Below, one piece after another: positions 12,541 to 23,129 of a stretch of DNA of 64,000 nucleotides (its first letter is position 1; each line of letters starts with the position of its first letter). Location: NCBI GenBank assembly GCA_033439765.1, contig JAULSN010000001.1, positions 4,774,001-4,838,000 of the forward strand, given 5' to 3'. The position numbers were made by a program, and so were the translations under genes. The stretch comes from Lasiosphaeria ovina. Its lineage: Eukaryota > Ascomycota > Sordariomycetes > Sordariales > Lasiosphaeriaceae. Under the pieces are notes generated by a model. That model ran no database searches. It was not told the DNA's origin and saw nothing but the letters and a program-made list of their open reading frames with translations.

Positions 12541-13497
12541 TATCTGATATACCGTGCGCGTGCCGGACCCGAACGAACCGGGTGAACTGATGACTTGAGT
12601 CGACTATCGTCCCTGGTTTCCTTGGCTCAAACTAGCAACGACGGATCACAGATGATGTACGTGAAATTATGTATCCCTTGGATATAGGGTATATGAAGAT
12701 GCAAAATATCTCTGGTGTAAGTCTTTCTTACGTCCCCGAGCAAGCGCAAAGACTCAAAGTCGCCTGCCGTTACGTTACTGCTGTTCAGCTCGGCACATTG
12801 ACCTCGGTGCCGAGAAGTTGAGAAGGGTTCTGGGAGCTCAGTCTCGAGTCGAACATGTGCGGAGTTGGGTGGTTTGGAGGGTCCGGAGAGGAATGGCGCC
12901 CGTCTCGAGCTGCCTGGAGATTGGAGATGCAACAGGATCTAGGTATCGACTTCCTGGGAATTGAAGATCAAAAGGGGGTGAAAGACGAGCGAGGGTCAGA
13001 GGAAAAGCTGCGGCGGGTTCTCGACAAATCAGTCTGGGTTATGTAGGCGTCGCGACCAGAGGACGGACGGTACACGGGGGCTAGTGGCAAGACCGAAGAG
13101 CAGTTCGTCTCATGCAGCTGTCGTGAGTGCTTTGTTTCCGTTCAAGAAGAGTTTTTTTCTGCAGCTTGTTTGCCCCAATCCAATCCCAGCGCGAGACGTT
13201 GAAGGTTGCTGCACAAGGGACCACTCCAATTGCCAGTGGGGTCGGGTCGTGCTGCGGGGTCATGAGGCGGTTTACCTTTCGCTTGCAGGCACTAACTCAC
13301 CAAAGATCAACGGCTTCATTTCTACGGAAACCTTCAATAGAAAACATCAATCACGAGCAGTCATGGCAGATTCATCTGGCTTGCGCAATTGGCAGGAAGG
13401 GGCTTTATGTATTGGGTTGGGAAATATCTCTTGTTGGTACAGCTTTTCGTACAATCCCGTCCTCCTTCGTTTGGCTGGTTGCCGCGCCCGATCCCTC
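12541..13497. other. Intergenic: transporter promoter side and GGCT 3' flank
   Basis: About 960 bp between two minus-strand genes. It should hold the promoter and 5' UTR of the transporter and the terminator of the cyclotransferase-like gene. No additional gene is supported. Confidence 0.5.
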
Positions 13498-14100
13498 TCA
13501 GTCCGACAGTCCCTCCATAAAGCCCATCAGGCCGGCCTCGACATCCTCCTCGGTGGGGATGTACTTGCGCAGGACGTGGTCGACGTAGCTTGGGGGCACG
13601 CCTTCGTAGAGCGCATCGTCGATGCCGCTGTTTAGGCGGTGCACGTACTCGTCCTTGGGGCGGTGGTTTTCCGACGTTCTCTTAGAGTCGATGTAGACCA
13701 GCATGTCCCGGGAGGTGGTGACCGTCTCGGCGGTCGTCTGATTGGCGGCCGAGAACTCGACCGGGATCATGCGCTTGCGGTAGGCGTGGGGCACGCCCTC
13801 GTTCTTGTCGAGGCGGGCCTCGTCGGCCGGCACGAGCTGGTACACGAGACCCCACACTTCGTCCGTGTCGACGCCCGTCTCCTTGATGTTGGCGTAGCCG
13901 CGCCTGTTGATGAACCTGGGTTTGAGAATTGTCGGTCAGCTTTGCACTCGAGTAGGAACGTGAGTTGAGACTTACCACCGATAACCCCGCAGCCGTCCTA
14001 CGCCGACGAATGGCGAGGCAGGGCAGCGAAGGGCCATCTGCTCCCGCCAGAGGTTGCTGCCATAGCCAAAGTACGCCTTTCCTGCGACTGGCACGGTCAT
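13498..14100 (-). CDS. Gamma-glutamylcyclotransferase-like protein
   Basis: Exons 14100-13976 and 13915-13498 are separated by a 59-bp intron (GTAAGT donor, CCCAG acceptor, phase 2) and encode 180 residues. The N-terminus MTVPVAGKAYFGYGSNLWREQM carries the hallmark YGSNL substrate loop of the GGCT/AIG2 beta-barrel fold. The acidic residue expected to act as the general base lies in the ADEARLDKNEGV segment, where human GGCT has its catalytic Glu. The length matches the GGCT family. The known reaction is release of 5-oxoproline from gamma-glutamyl amino acids or related dipeptides in the cytosol as part of glutathione turnover. Whether this protein prefers gamma-glutamyl peptides or another gamma-glutamylamine is not visible. 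Neighbouring genes give no operon-like clue. Confidence 0.87.
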
Positions 14101-15272
14101 GCTCTCTCCTTTTCTTGTCTCGTCGGCGCTCAGTGATCTGGTGAGTGATGCAGAGGAGAAAGTCTTGCAAGTCTGTCGGGTCGAGTCTATTTATCTGTCG
14201 GTGCCTATAGTAAGAAACCAGGGCCGCAATACTGGCCGCCTTTTCAGCGTACTGCCTCACAACTTGGTGCGGACTATGCAAACAACGCTTGCCTTCCCCT
14301 GTGATCGCCCTCAAAACTTGCTTTTAAGCGGCCTTTGTAACTTCCTCTATTCCTGTATCACAATGGGAGCTAGCACTGGATGTAAAACCCTAACCCCGGA
14401 CACCCCTTTTTTTGCCCCTATTGCTCAACACCTGCTCCCTTCTGTTGCTCCCGTCGGTTTCATCTGCAAGATCAGTTGTCAATCTTTGGTTTTTTTCCTG
14501 CTCGCACGGCTGCATACGGCTTATCTAGTTTGGCTGCCTTGCCGACTTCTTTTTTTCTCTGCCGTGGCTGACCATTTTGCGCTTTTCTGGAGAGCGGAGC
14601 AACTTCTAATGCTCCCAAACCAATTTCAGACACGGGTTACTGATTGCGCCGTCCTGGCCGGACATAGCCCGCCCAATCGCCGACAAACACGCTGAATCGC
14701 CGAAAACAGGATATTTCCATCGTCCAGTTGTTTTGTAACAGTTCGCAACGGCAGCAGTTTTATTTACTAGCCGGGTCTTCTTCAGGCAGCACCTAGGATC
14801 AGCATGCTATGGTGGTGTGCGGCTTTAGGGGAAGACTGAATGGGCCCGGAGATAGAAGGGCCTCAATGTTGGGTTATGTGTGTAACGGTGTATTATCCGA
14901 CGCAACACCACGAAGTCAGCTGACGACGGAATTCTCTTGTATTTCAACAGTATATGCCAAATTCCGGGATGTTACTGGTAAGGGGCTCGGGTCTACAATT
15001 AAATCACATCTTCTGGTCTTTCCATGGAATTTACATGAGAAACTCTGGAAGGTCGCACAATCGCAAAGCAGCCTCACCCGACATCGCTGGCCTTAACAAC
15101 AGCTTTGAAGTCAAAGCAATATCGATTACTACTAAGTGAGCACCGAATGACGTCTGAAATACTACATAAATACAAGCTGCGAGAGAGGGTTCGGCTATTG
15201 CAATAATAGGGTAGGCATTAAACTGGTGAGTGGCGATTAGTAACATGCACGCAGATGGAGGGTCGACTGAGG
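14101..15272. other. Intergenic between GGCT and transposon 1
   Basis: Promoter side of the GGCT-like gene, then sequence of no recognisable content up to the TA target site of the transposon. No supported gene. Confidence 0.5.
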
Positions 15273-17405
15273 TACCATCCCCCCCCCCTTACCCGATCAC
15301 CCCACCTTACCCGATCACCATTTACACCAAAACACTATATATTTGAGCAACGATTGTATAGTCATTTGTGAAGCTATTTACATGGCAAATATAGCAAAAT
15401 GTAGATAAAAAGCAGCTTAGTCCATATATCGTGCCGGCGCACGGATTGCACGGCCAGATCGGGTTTGCCTTGCAGGCATAACATCGTCATTTTCGTCAGA
15501 ATCTTCCTCAACTTCATCTTCAGTCTCATCAACTTGAGGCTCTTCTTGAGCCTCAACTTGAGGCTCTTTGGGAACCTCACCACCTAGTAGTATAGTGGCC
15601 AAAGTCATGAACCGCTTATTCGGGTTCGGGATTTTTCGACGTTTTTTGGGCTTTAGTCGCTCCAATTCAGCCTCGAGGGCTTCAATCTGGTATTTCTAGA
15701 AGATGACTTCGGTCTGAAGCTTCTCAACTACCCGGGTAGCCTTCTTGAACTTCATCCTTATCGAGGGACTAGTTCCTATACCCAGATCCATAACCTAGCG
15801 ACTAGTAGACGGGGTCTCCGGGACTCCAGGGGGTATAACGGGCTTAGGGGTCTTTTTCCTGTCTTGTTGAATCTCTGGGTGGCTCAGGGCCTTTTGCCTA
15901 CTAATTGGCCAATTCCTAGTCGTTCGGAACCCTGATTTGATATTCCTTTCCGTAAATCCTAGCTCCCGAGCTACTTTATAATATCGTATAAAGTTGATCT
16001 TATCGACTGGTGCTAAGTCGATCAGACTAGCCAATTTGGCTAGTTCGCGCTTATAGTAGGCTTTGACTATATTGAATACTCCGTTATTAAGTGGCTGTAA
16101 GCCGTGAGAGGTGTGGGCTAGTAGGAAGCAAAGATATATATTGTGGAAGAAGTAATAGGTCATGAAGTCATCCTAGGGTAATAATATAAGATATATAGGT
16201 CAAAGAGGGCATAGACTTTATGACTTACCATTATGTGGCTGCCGTGGCTATCAAGAATAATAAGCCGGGCTTCGCTATCGTACTAAAGCCATGGATTAGT
16301 CTGTGGAATAAAAATATCCTCGAGCTAACTGATGGCTAGTTTATTATTAGTCCAGCCCTTTTCACTAGTAACGAAGCTCTATTTAGCTATTTTGTTTATC
16401 TCGTCTTTAAACTACTACGTCTGAAGATCTTTTCCTTTGAAAATAATGCCTGGATTAAGGACTTTGCCGTCGGTACTAATGTATTCGATTATGGTGGACT
16501 AACTACGGCCCTAGTCACTTTTGAGGTAGGTTTTCCGAGTCTCTGAGCTCCCCAGGACTAAAGAGTCAAGGCCTATATACAATCAGTATAGTAGAGTATA
16601 ATGAGTATTGTTTACTTACTAAAGCCCGCTATAATGCCGGCCTTATCGATATTGAAAGTAAGCCCAGGCCTAATCCAGTCGTATTCTTTCTCCCTAATAT
16701 CGAAATACCAGTTTACGGCTTTGGGAGTGAAGCCGTTGAATCGGGCTACTTCCATTCTTTTACCCACTTTTGCTTTTATCTCGGGGTTCCGGGCTTTGAA
16801 GGCCTCAATCCAGTGTTTTCCTAGGGGCTCATTATCCCCCTTCTTTTTAAGTAGCTCTTTAACAATACTACAGACTTATGAATAGGTCGGGGTATAGCCG
16901 AAGCTCTCTTAGCGTATGATCCAAGTAACAATACGCTTTTCTTTAGCGTCTATGAGCCGCCGGGAGGGGTGGTAGACTTCGCTCTTTACAGGGACTCCCT
17001 TAAGTCTATCGTATAACGTTATATATGGAATACCATGCTTCTGGGCAGATTTTCGAATGGAAATACCATTATTAGTAACGTTAAGATAAGCATTAACTAT
17101 ATTATCTTCAGTATATGAGGCCATAATGATAATACAGGACAATATACGTAGTCAAAGGTAGAAGGTAAGAAGTTAATGAGGTTAAAATTGAGCTTGACTT
17201 GTATCGATATAGCGAAAAGACTACTACATATGGGCTGATAAATCTACTCAAACTTTATTCTACATGCAATTACATAACTAGTTCAATTGTCTACTTGTGA
17301 ATAGCTTCAAAATTGAACGCGTAGTTGTTGTTGGAAGATGTAGTGTTTTGGTGTAAATAGTGATCGGGTAAGGTGGGGTGATCGGGTAAGGGGGGGGGGA
17401 TGGTA
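15273..17405 (-). mobile_element. Decayed pogo/Fot1-type (Tc1-mariner superfamily) DNA transposon, copy 1
   Basis: The element is bounded by TA dinucleotides at 15273-15274 and 17404-17405, as expected for the Tc1/mariner superfamily. Both ends begin CCATCCCCCCC and carry terminal inverted repeats of about 60 bp, each containing TTACCCGATCACC twice and a TACACCAAAACACTA motif. The transposase reads right to left. Compared with its flanks the interior is rich in TA and TAG, fitting RIP decay. It is a full-length relative of the element at 46313. Confidence 0.92.
15417..17142 (-). pseudogene. Transposase pseudogene of copy 1
   Basis: In order on the minus strand: a psq/CENP-B-type helix-turn-helix start (MASYTEDNIVNAYLNV, then SIRKSAQKHGIPYITLYDRL) at 17122-16909; the first catalytic segment FNIDKAGIIAG near 16650; the second segment RLIILDSHGSH near 16245; the third segment HTSHGLQPLNNGVF near 16100; a KALSHPEIQQDRKK linker; and a Lys- then Glu/Asp-rich tail ending ARYMD at 15420. 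Many in-frame stops interrupt it, several of them TAG where the sister copy or the family has Trp (for example before SFVTSEKGW and before LEDIFIP). The third Asp of the DDD triad is Asn (codon at 16086-16088). The protein cannot be made and would not be active. Confidence 0.9.
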
Positions 17406-17649
17406 TTTGCTTTGTTTGGCATCGGATTTATGGTCTGCTTATATCCATCGCGCTGCATTCCACCGAAGCATGTCAACGACTGCCGTGTAAGAGAGGCAGC
17501 GAGACAAGTATAAAGACGATTCCTCGTCACCGGCAGCTGAAGATGAAACAATCACAAGTCACCAAGCACATCCAGCCAGCAACATACCGACTGCAAAGTC
17601 CTCAAACCAGACCAAAACAAATCCCCCCCCCTTTTCACCTCCAGCAAAC

Positions 17650-18426
17650 ATGGCACCAAGCACCTACCGCAAGCTCCAGGACAAGCACATCCTCTTCATC
17701 GGCGGCTCAGGGGGAATCGGTGCGGCAGTAGCCGAGGCCTCGCTCGAGGCCGGCGCGCACGCGACCATCACCTCCTCTTCCCAGACCAGAGTCGACGGCG
17801 TGGTCGCGTCGCTGGCCGCGGCATACCCAGGCAGCTCTGTGCGCGGGGCGGTCGGCGACCTGTCGAACCCGGCGACGATCGAAGACGTGCTCGAGTCCAT
17901 CTTCCAGGCAGCCAAGGCGGCGCAGGGCGGCCGGCCCATCGACCACGTGGTGTTCACGGCGGCGGACGCGCTGACGCTGGGGCCGCTAGACACAACAACG
18001 CCGGCCGCGATCGCCGCGGCCGCGCACATGCGGCTCGTGGCGCCCGTGGTGGTGGCCAAGGTGGCGGCGCGCCACCTGGCGCGCTCGCACCGGTCGAGCA
18101 TCGTCATCACCACGGGCAGCGCGGCCGAGCGCCCGGCCAAGGGCTGGAGCGTCGTGGCCTACTTCGCCGGCGGGCTGGCGTCGCTCGCCAGGGCCCTGGC
18201 CGTCGACCTGGCGCCCATCCGGGTCAATGCGGTCCAGCCCGGCCCCGTCGACACGGCCCTGTGGGGCGCCCACCGCGACGCAGTCGTCGCCCAGCAGGAG
18301 GCCAAGGTGTTGACCGGCAGGGTCGCAAAGGTCGAGGACGTCGCCGAGGCTTACATCTGGCTGCTGAAGGACGAGAATGCTACGGGGTCGGTCGCGGCGA
18401 CCGACGGCGGAGAGCTGCTCGTCTAG
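17650..18426 (+). CDS. Atypical short-chain dehydrogenase/reductase (SDR)
   Basis: A single exon of 258 codons, starting 245 bp right of transposon 1. The Rossmann glycine motif GGSGGIG is at residues 18-24, a cofactor-binding acidic pattern follows, and the end APIRVNAVQPGPVDT is the usual SDR substrate-loop entrance. Ser157 and Tyr171 occupy the normal catalytic positions, but the Lys of the YxxxK motif is Gly175 (YFAGG). Related fungal SDRs carry a similar change, so it may be a subfamily trait and not decay. An NAD(P)-dependent oxidoreductase or a cofactor-binding protein with lost catalysis are both possible. Substrate unknown. No cluster partners lie next to it. Confidence 0.85.
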   Translation: MAPSTYRKLQDKHILFIGGSGGIGAAVAEASLEAGAHATITSSSQTRVDGVVASLAAAYPGSSVRGAVGDLSNPATIEDVLESIFQAAKAAQGGRPIDHVVFTAADALTLGPLDTTTPAAIAAAAHMRLVAPVVVAKVAARHLARSHRSSIVITTGSAAERPAKGWSVVAYFAGGLASLARALAVDLAPIRVNAVQPGPVDTALWGAHRDAVVAQQEAKVLTGRVAKVEDVAEAYIWLLKDENATGSVAATDGGELLV

Positions 18427-19173
18427 ACTCGGGCGGCGGCATTGGGAGGGGAAAGGGGAAGAGAGTTGTATACAGAAGTCAAGATTTTCTCCCAGCAATT
18501 AATTAAATGAACTGTGGAGTTACCTGTTGCTCTTCGGCCGTGTGAACATGTGAGTCGCACCGTTGATCGCCGGCCACAATTTCCGTACCTAGTGTCGGAG
18601 GCCACTGCCGGAGGGCGATCGCAGCCCCGGGTATCTGATGTTGGTTGTTGATGTGGGGGTAAAAATTGTATGTCAATCGATCTTGTCAACGCCACGCTCT
18701 TCTCTGCATGTCTTGCTGAAAGGCGCAATTTGACTTGCAAGGGCTCCGGGGTTGGTTGGGGGTTTAACTAATCACTTCAAATACCGAAAATACAATACGC
18801 ATTTTGTATTTCCATCATCAAATTCCGGGTTTTGAAGGAGTGTTGCTGGAGCGACGTGAAAGCGGGAAGTTGTCCAAGTTGTATTTATGTATTGAAAGTT
18901 CCGTAAATAACCGGTCGCATACGAATTACATAACAGCGTTGCGTGCGTTTTACTTGTAGCGTTGGAACGGCACAGTCCATCCCATTCATCCATCCTCAGG
19001 CTTCCAGGGCATTCGACGTCAACTCAAGGGCGCGACAACGCCAAGCTACTGTCTCCTTTATTAACCAACAAGTTGTACCCTTTCTCTTTGTGAAACCACC
19101 ATCTTGCGATAGAGTACCTACTTGTGTTTTATTTTATTGATATTTCACGAGACCTCAACACGCAATTCACGAA
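18427..19173. other. Intergenic
   Basis: Holds the 3' flank of the SDR gene and the promoter of the AlaX-like gene. No further gene or repeat recognised. Confidence 0.5.
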
Positions 19174-20100
19174 ATGGTGAGCAAGGCACTTGACAAAAAC
19201 ACTGCTTCACCCATGCATCGAACATACTAGCTGACACAGATTCAGGGAAGCACTGCCGCGAGGACCTTCCTCGCGTTCCACCACAATGCCAAGCTGTACA
19301 AGCTGCAGACTGTCGTGTCGGCCGTGAAGCCCTTCGCGGCGCTCGAGGAGGCCAACCGGCTTTTGTTCAAGCAGGGCACCGACGAGGACTTTGCCGTTGT
19401 TACCGAGCAGACCATCTTCCACCCGCAGGGCGGTGGCCAGCCGTCCGACGAGGGCGCCATCTCTTCTCTCCCCAGCAGCGCAGGCGAGGAAGCCTTACCA
19501 TCCATCTTCCGCGTGAGCGCTGCGCGCATGGACGCCGTGCACGACGGGCAGGTGCTGCATTTCGGGCGCTTCGACGCGGGGCCCAGCGGAGGACCGCCGC
19601 AGGCGTTTGCGGCAGGCGCGGCGGTAGAGCAGGCCATCGACGTCGAGAAACGAGTGTACTACTCGCGGCTGCACACGGCGGGCCACGTGCTGGGGGCGGC
19701 GGTGCGGCACCTGCTGGAGGGCGAGGTGGCGGGGTTCGACGAGCTCAAGGCGAGCCACTTCCCGGACTCGGCGTCGTGCGAGTTCAAGGGCCTGATCGAC
19801 GGCAAGTGGAAAGAGCCCATCCAGCGGCGGCTCGACGAGTACGTCGCGCGCGCGATGCCCGTCGAGATCGAGTTCTGGGACGAGGGCGACTTTATCAAGA
19901 ACGGCCTCGAGCGCCTGATCCCCGACAAGAGTCTCGCCGCGCCGGGCGAGAAGTTCCGCGTCGTCCGCATTGTCGGTGCCGAGACGTACCCCTGCGGAGG
20001 CACCCACGTCGACACCACCGACCTGTGCGGCGAGACCACGGTCAAGAAGATCTCGAGGAGCAAGGGGATATCGAGGGTTTCGTACGCGGTGGCGTTATAG
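19174..20100 (+). CDS. AlaX-like trans-editing protein (alanyl-tRNA editing domain)
   Basis: The first exon is only the ATG (19174-19176), followed by a 69-bp intron (GTGAGC donor) and exon 19246-20100, giving 285 residues starting MGSTAARTFLAFHHN. The domain matches the second additional and editing domain of alanyl-tRNA synthetase as found in free-standing AlaX proteins. FHPQGGGQPSDEG lies near residues 60-72. The metal site is HxxxH at His144 and His148 (LHTAGHVLG) plus Cys251 and His255 (CGGTH). The known role is hydrolysis of Ser or Gly wrongly attached to tRNA(Ala). There is no synthetase or C-Ala domain. Two in-frame acceptors lie 6 bp apart (after 19239 and after 19245), so MIQGS and MGS starts are both possible. 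Downstream is a tRNA-Thr gene, a coincidence as far as I can tell. Confidence 0.88.
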
Positions 20101-20292
20101 CGACGGTTGTGCTGTGGATGTGGATGGACCTGCCCGCTGGGCAAATAGAAATAGACGTGTTTGGGGGTTTTCCTCGGCGCGGATGAGAAAAAACATGGAA
20201 ACACGGTAAATAAACTGGAGCAACAATAAAAAAGAGATATAAACAGATTTGATACCGTTCACACATAGGCGCGAAAGGAAACGGATCGCCGA

Positions 20293-20384
20293 TGCCCACA
20301 CTTAGATTTGAACTGAGGACCTTATCATGAAGTAGTGTTACAAGTCTCTACTAGTGATACGCTCTACCCCTGAGCCATGCGGGC
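20293..20384 (-). tRNA. tRNA-Thr (anticodon AGU) with a 20-nt intron
   Basis: Read on the minus strand: acceptor stem GCCCGCA paired with TGTGGGC, D stem GCTC/GAGC around AGGGGTA, anticodon stem TATCA/TGATA, T loop TTCAAAT and discriminator A. The anticodon loop starts CT-AGT-A, giving anticodon AGU (A34 to be read as inosine). A 20-nt insert sits one base 3' of the anticodon, the canonical nuclear tRNA intron site. The insert contains ACT, which can pair with the anticodon as in other fungal pre-tRNAs. One C-A mismatch occurs in the T stem (51-63). Confidence 0.9.
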
Positions 20385-21078
20385 TTGTGGATGGATGACT
20401 AATCCTGACACTTAATTTTCTTATACTCGCAATGTCTTGGTTGACTGTTGACTGTCACTAAAAACCTTTTGCTTCAATTGGCTTCGTAGTGATGCTCGCT
20501 GATTTGCTCTCGTGGATTCGATTTTAGTTGAGTAAGCAGAGTCGTACTGAAGTAAGTGAGTTGAGTTCCCGTCCCGGAAAAAGTGCTAGCTCAGGAAGGG
20601 CACTTGCACCGACTTCTGCGCACCTGCCTATAGGGGCTGTTCCGTGACTCACTTTCTTGATGTAGCATTAAATGCTAACTCCGATGCAACTGCCCCGTGG
20701 TTACTTTAGCCTAGAATAGTAGCAGTGATGGTAATCCCGAAGTGTGGTGAACTTGAGCTGTCTGCAGAAAACGGCGATCGCTTTCTCCAATCTCACACAT
20801 GCAAGTCTCGCTGACGTGACTCACATGGGTAAACGAAGGGTATTGAAGTTCCCATAAGAACCGCCTTCTGTGAAAGTTGCGGAACATTAGGACCAAATAC
20901 CAGTATTTCATTCCGATCATTAACACACTTTTCCCCTTTTTTGAGTGTGTATCGAAGGTGTGACTCAGGGACAACACCACAAACGAACTCATCAGAAACC
21001 CGCGTACAACACACATCCAAACGGCGCAAGGAGAAAGATAAAATAAAATAAAACAAAGCAAAACATAAAACAGAAACC
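20385..21078. other. Intergenic between tRNA-Thr and methyltransferase
   Basis: Promoter region of the methyltransferase gene. An AAATAAAATAAAACAAAGC-type A-rich leader precedes its ATG. No gene supported. Confidence 0.5.
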
Positions 21079-22038
21079 ATGTCATCCCCCACAAACACCC
21101 AGGCCCCCGTCCCTGCCCCCGTCCCCGTCCTCCCCCTCTCCGCCGCATCCAAAATCGCCTCGTACGCGATCCAGCCGGCGTCCGGCGCTAGCCAACTGAG
21201 CCAGCGCATCGAGCTCAGCCAAGCCATGCACCGCATCCGGCTGATTAACGCCTGGGGCAGCAGCAGCAGCAGCATCACCACACTCGGGCCCGGCACGCGC
21301 GTCCTTGAACTCGGATGCGGGCAAGGCACATGCACGCAGGCGCTGGCGGAAGCCGTAGGGCCCGGCGGACACGTCGACGCGGTGGACCCGGCGTCGCCGG
21401 ACTACGGGCGGCCGTTCACGCTCGCGCAGGCGCAGGCGCACCTGTCGGCGGGGCCGGTCGGCGGGCGCATCGCGTGGCACCGGGCGGACCCGATATCTTT
21501 TCTCAGTGCCGCGGATGCGGAGAAGACGTGGGACGTCGCGGTGCTGGCGCACTGCGTGTGGTACTTCCGCGGCGGGGGGGAGGGCGAGCTGGGGCGCATC
21601 CTCGCGGCGCTCCGGGGCCGCGTCGCCCGCGTGCTGGTCGCCGAGTACGCGCTGCGAGCCTCGGAGCCCGCGGCCGCGGCGCATGTGCTGGCGGCGCTGG
21701 CGCGCGCGACGCTCGAGGCGCACCGCGGCGACAGCACGGAGAATATTCAGTCCGTGGTGAGCCCGGCGGGGATCAAAGCGGTCGCGGCGGGCGCCGGGTG
21801 GACTGTCGAGAGTGAGGAAGTCGCTGTGCCGGACGCGGCGCTGTCGGATGGATTCTGGGAGACGGCGACGGTGACGGCGCAGGACTTTGTCGACGAGGTG
21901 GAGCAGGCGGTTGGTGATGAAGGGGTGAAGAGTTTGTTGAGGTCGGCAAGGGATGCCACGGTTGCTGCGGCGGAGGCGAATGGTGGCGTCAAGAAGGTCA
22001 GGACGATGGACGTGTGGGTTGCTTCCCTGATTTGTTGA
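21079..22038 (+). CDS. SAM-dependent class I methyltransferase
   Basis: A single exon of 319 codons with start MSSPTNTQ. Motif I of the Rossmann-type methyltransferase fold is VLELGCGQGT (about residues 75-84). An acidic loop VDAVDPASPDYG follows, then a motif II/III-like stretch DVAVLAHCVWYF around residue 155-165. The N-terminal 45 residues are Pro-rich, then helical (SKIASYAIQPASGASQLSQRIELSQAMHR). This layout is typical of a large group of fungal small-molecule methyltransferases often annotated only as methyltransferase domain protein. The acceptor substrate is unknown. It is tail-to-tail with the AA9 gene. Confidence 0.85.
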   Translation: MSSPTNTQAPVPAPVPVLPLSAASKIASYAIQPASGASQLSQRIELSQAMHRIRLINAWGSSSSSITTLGPGTRVLELGCGQGTCTQALAEAVGPGGHVDAVDPASPDYGRPFTLAQAQAHLSAGPVGGRIAWHRADPISFLSAADAEKTWDVAVLAHCVWYFRGGGEGELGRILAALRGRVARVLVAEYALRASEPAAAAHVLAALARATLEAHRGDSTENIQSVVSPAGIKAVAAGAGWTVESEEVAVPDAALSDGFWETATVTAQDFVDEVEQAVGDEGVKSLLRSARDATVAAAEANGGVKKVRTMDVWVASLIC

Positions 22039-22356
22039 GGACTAAAGAGTGTCGCTGCCTCAAGTTTGAGTTGTGCAATGTTGATTATTGAGAAGTGATA
22101 ATACGCCTTTCCATTCTTTACTGTAGTCGAGCATTTCCTTTTTCTTTGAAGACAGCAGTGTTGAAGTAAACTGTCGGTCAATGAACATGCTGCAGAAGAG
22201 GCGTCTTGAAGCCTCCCCAAGGTTAATGCAACTGAAGATATCATGCAACGGTAAAATGGTAAATGGGTATTGTGTTCTATTGAAAATATACATAAATCGG
22301 TCCGAAATACAAAACGCTACAAGACCGTAGCTATGCTTATCCCAACCATACACCCC
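22039..22356. other. Convergent 3' flanks
   Basis: 318 bp shared by the 3' ends of the methyltransferase (plus) and AA9 (minus) genes. Nothing else seen. Confidence 0.5.
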
Positions 22357-23129
22357 TTACGCGGCGAAGCCAGACCATACCGGGCCACCCGGGCAAGTAT
22401 AGGTTGTAGCTTTGCTGGAGTAGATATCGATCTGTCATGAATTAGCCTCGGCGCTGACAACAGACAGCATGTAGAACTCACAGTGATGCCGGGGTCGCTC
22501 TGCGGGGCGTAGCCGGGAATGGAGAAGAGAAAGTCGGCCGGCGGCGCTGCTGTGCCGCTGCCGGTCACAACGAGCTGAGCGCACTCGGCGTAGAACTGGG
22601 GGGTGTTGGCCTGGTGGAGAGCGAGCAGCTCGTGCCGTATGAGGTAGTTGCCCGGGGCCAGGCTCTTGGGGATTACGGACGACCACTCGAGGTTCTTGAC
22701 TACCATGGCCGTGCCCCAGTCGTTGGAATCAAGGGCAGTGCCAAACAGGCCCATCTGGTCGATCTTGAACCACCCCTTGCCATCGCCGTCGCATGAGGCA
22801 AAGTCGCCAGCACACTTGAACATCCATACCATAACGGGCCCTTGCTGGTGAGTCCACTGCTTATACACGGCAGTGACATTCTCGCCGGCAGCAACACTGG
22901 CGCTCAGCTGGGCCGTCGTCCCGCCGTTGCACCGCATCTTGGCGTCGGTGACGGTTAAAGTGGGGTTGTAGTCGGGCCATGGGAACTGAATAGTCTTGGG
23001 GCTGGTTGCGGGAGCGAACCCATCGTAGCCTGGGTAGGTGGTACTGCCAATGGTGTAGCTGGTGACAGCGCCGTGTCCTGCTACAGCCGAGGCCAGGGCA
23101 AGCACCGAGGCGAGGGCCTTGAACGACAT
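22357..23129 (-). CDS. AA9 lytic polysaccharide monooxygenase, secreted
   Basis: Exons 23129-22482 and 22431-22357 with a 50-bp intron (GTGAGT/ACAG, phase 0) encode 240 residues. A signal peptide of 18 residues ends ...ASAVAG, so His19 becomes the mature N-terminus, as required for the copper histidine brace. The second brace His is His94 in QWTHQQGPVMVWM. The QFYAEC segment supplies Gln178 and the axial Tyr180, and the family stretch LIRHELLALHQA precedes it. The C-terminus (SSKATTYTCPGGPVWSG) closes the core. There is no linker or CBM1. AA9 enzymes oxidatively cleave cellulose or hemicelluloses outside the cell with copper and a co-reductant. Regiospecificity (C1 or C4) cannot be told. A plausible TATA box lies about 160 bp upstream. 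Confidence 0.95.

Noticed and set aside
11482..12585. Plus-strand open frame of 367 codons
   Set aside because: It lies exactly antisense to the SLC35F-type transporter, is full of His/Gln/Asp/Val from GC-rich antisense codons and has no domain.
18262..18506. Plus-strand frame over the SDR 3' end
   Set aside because: Arg/Gly-rich shadow of the SDR coding region in another frame.
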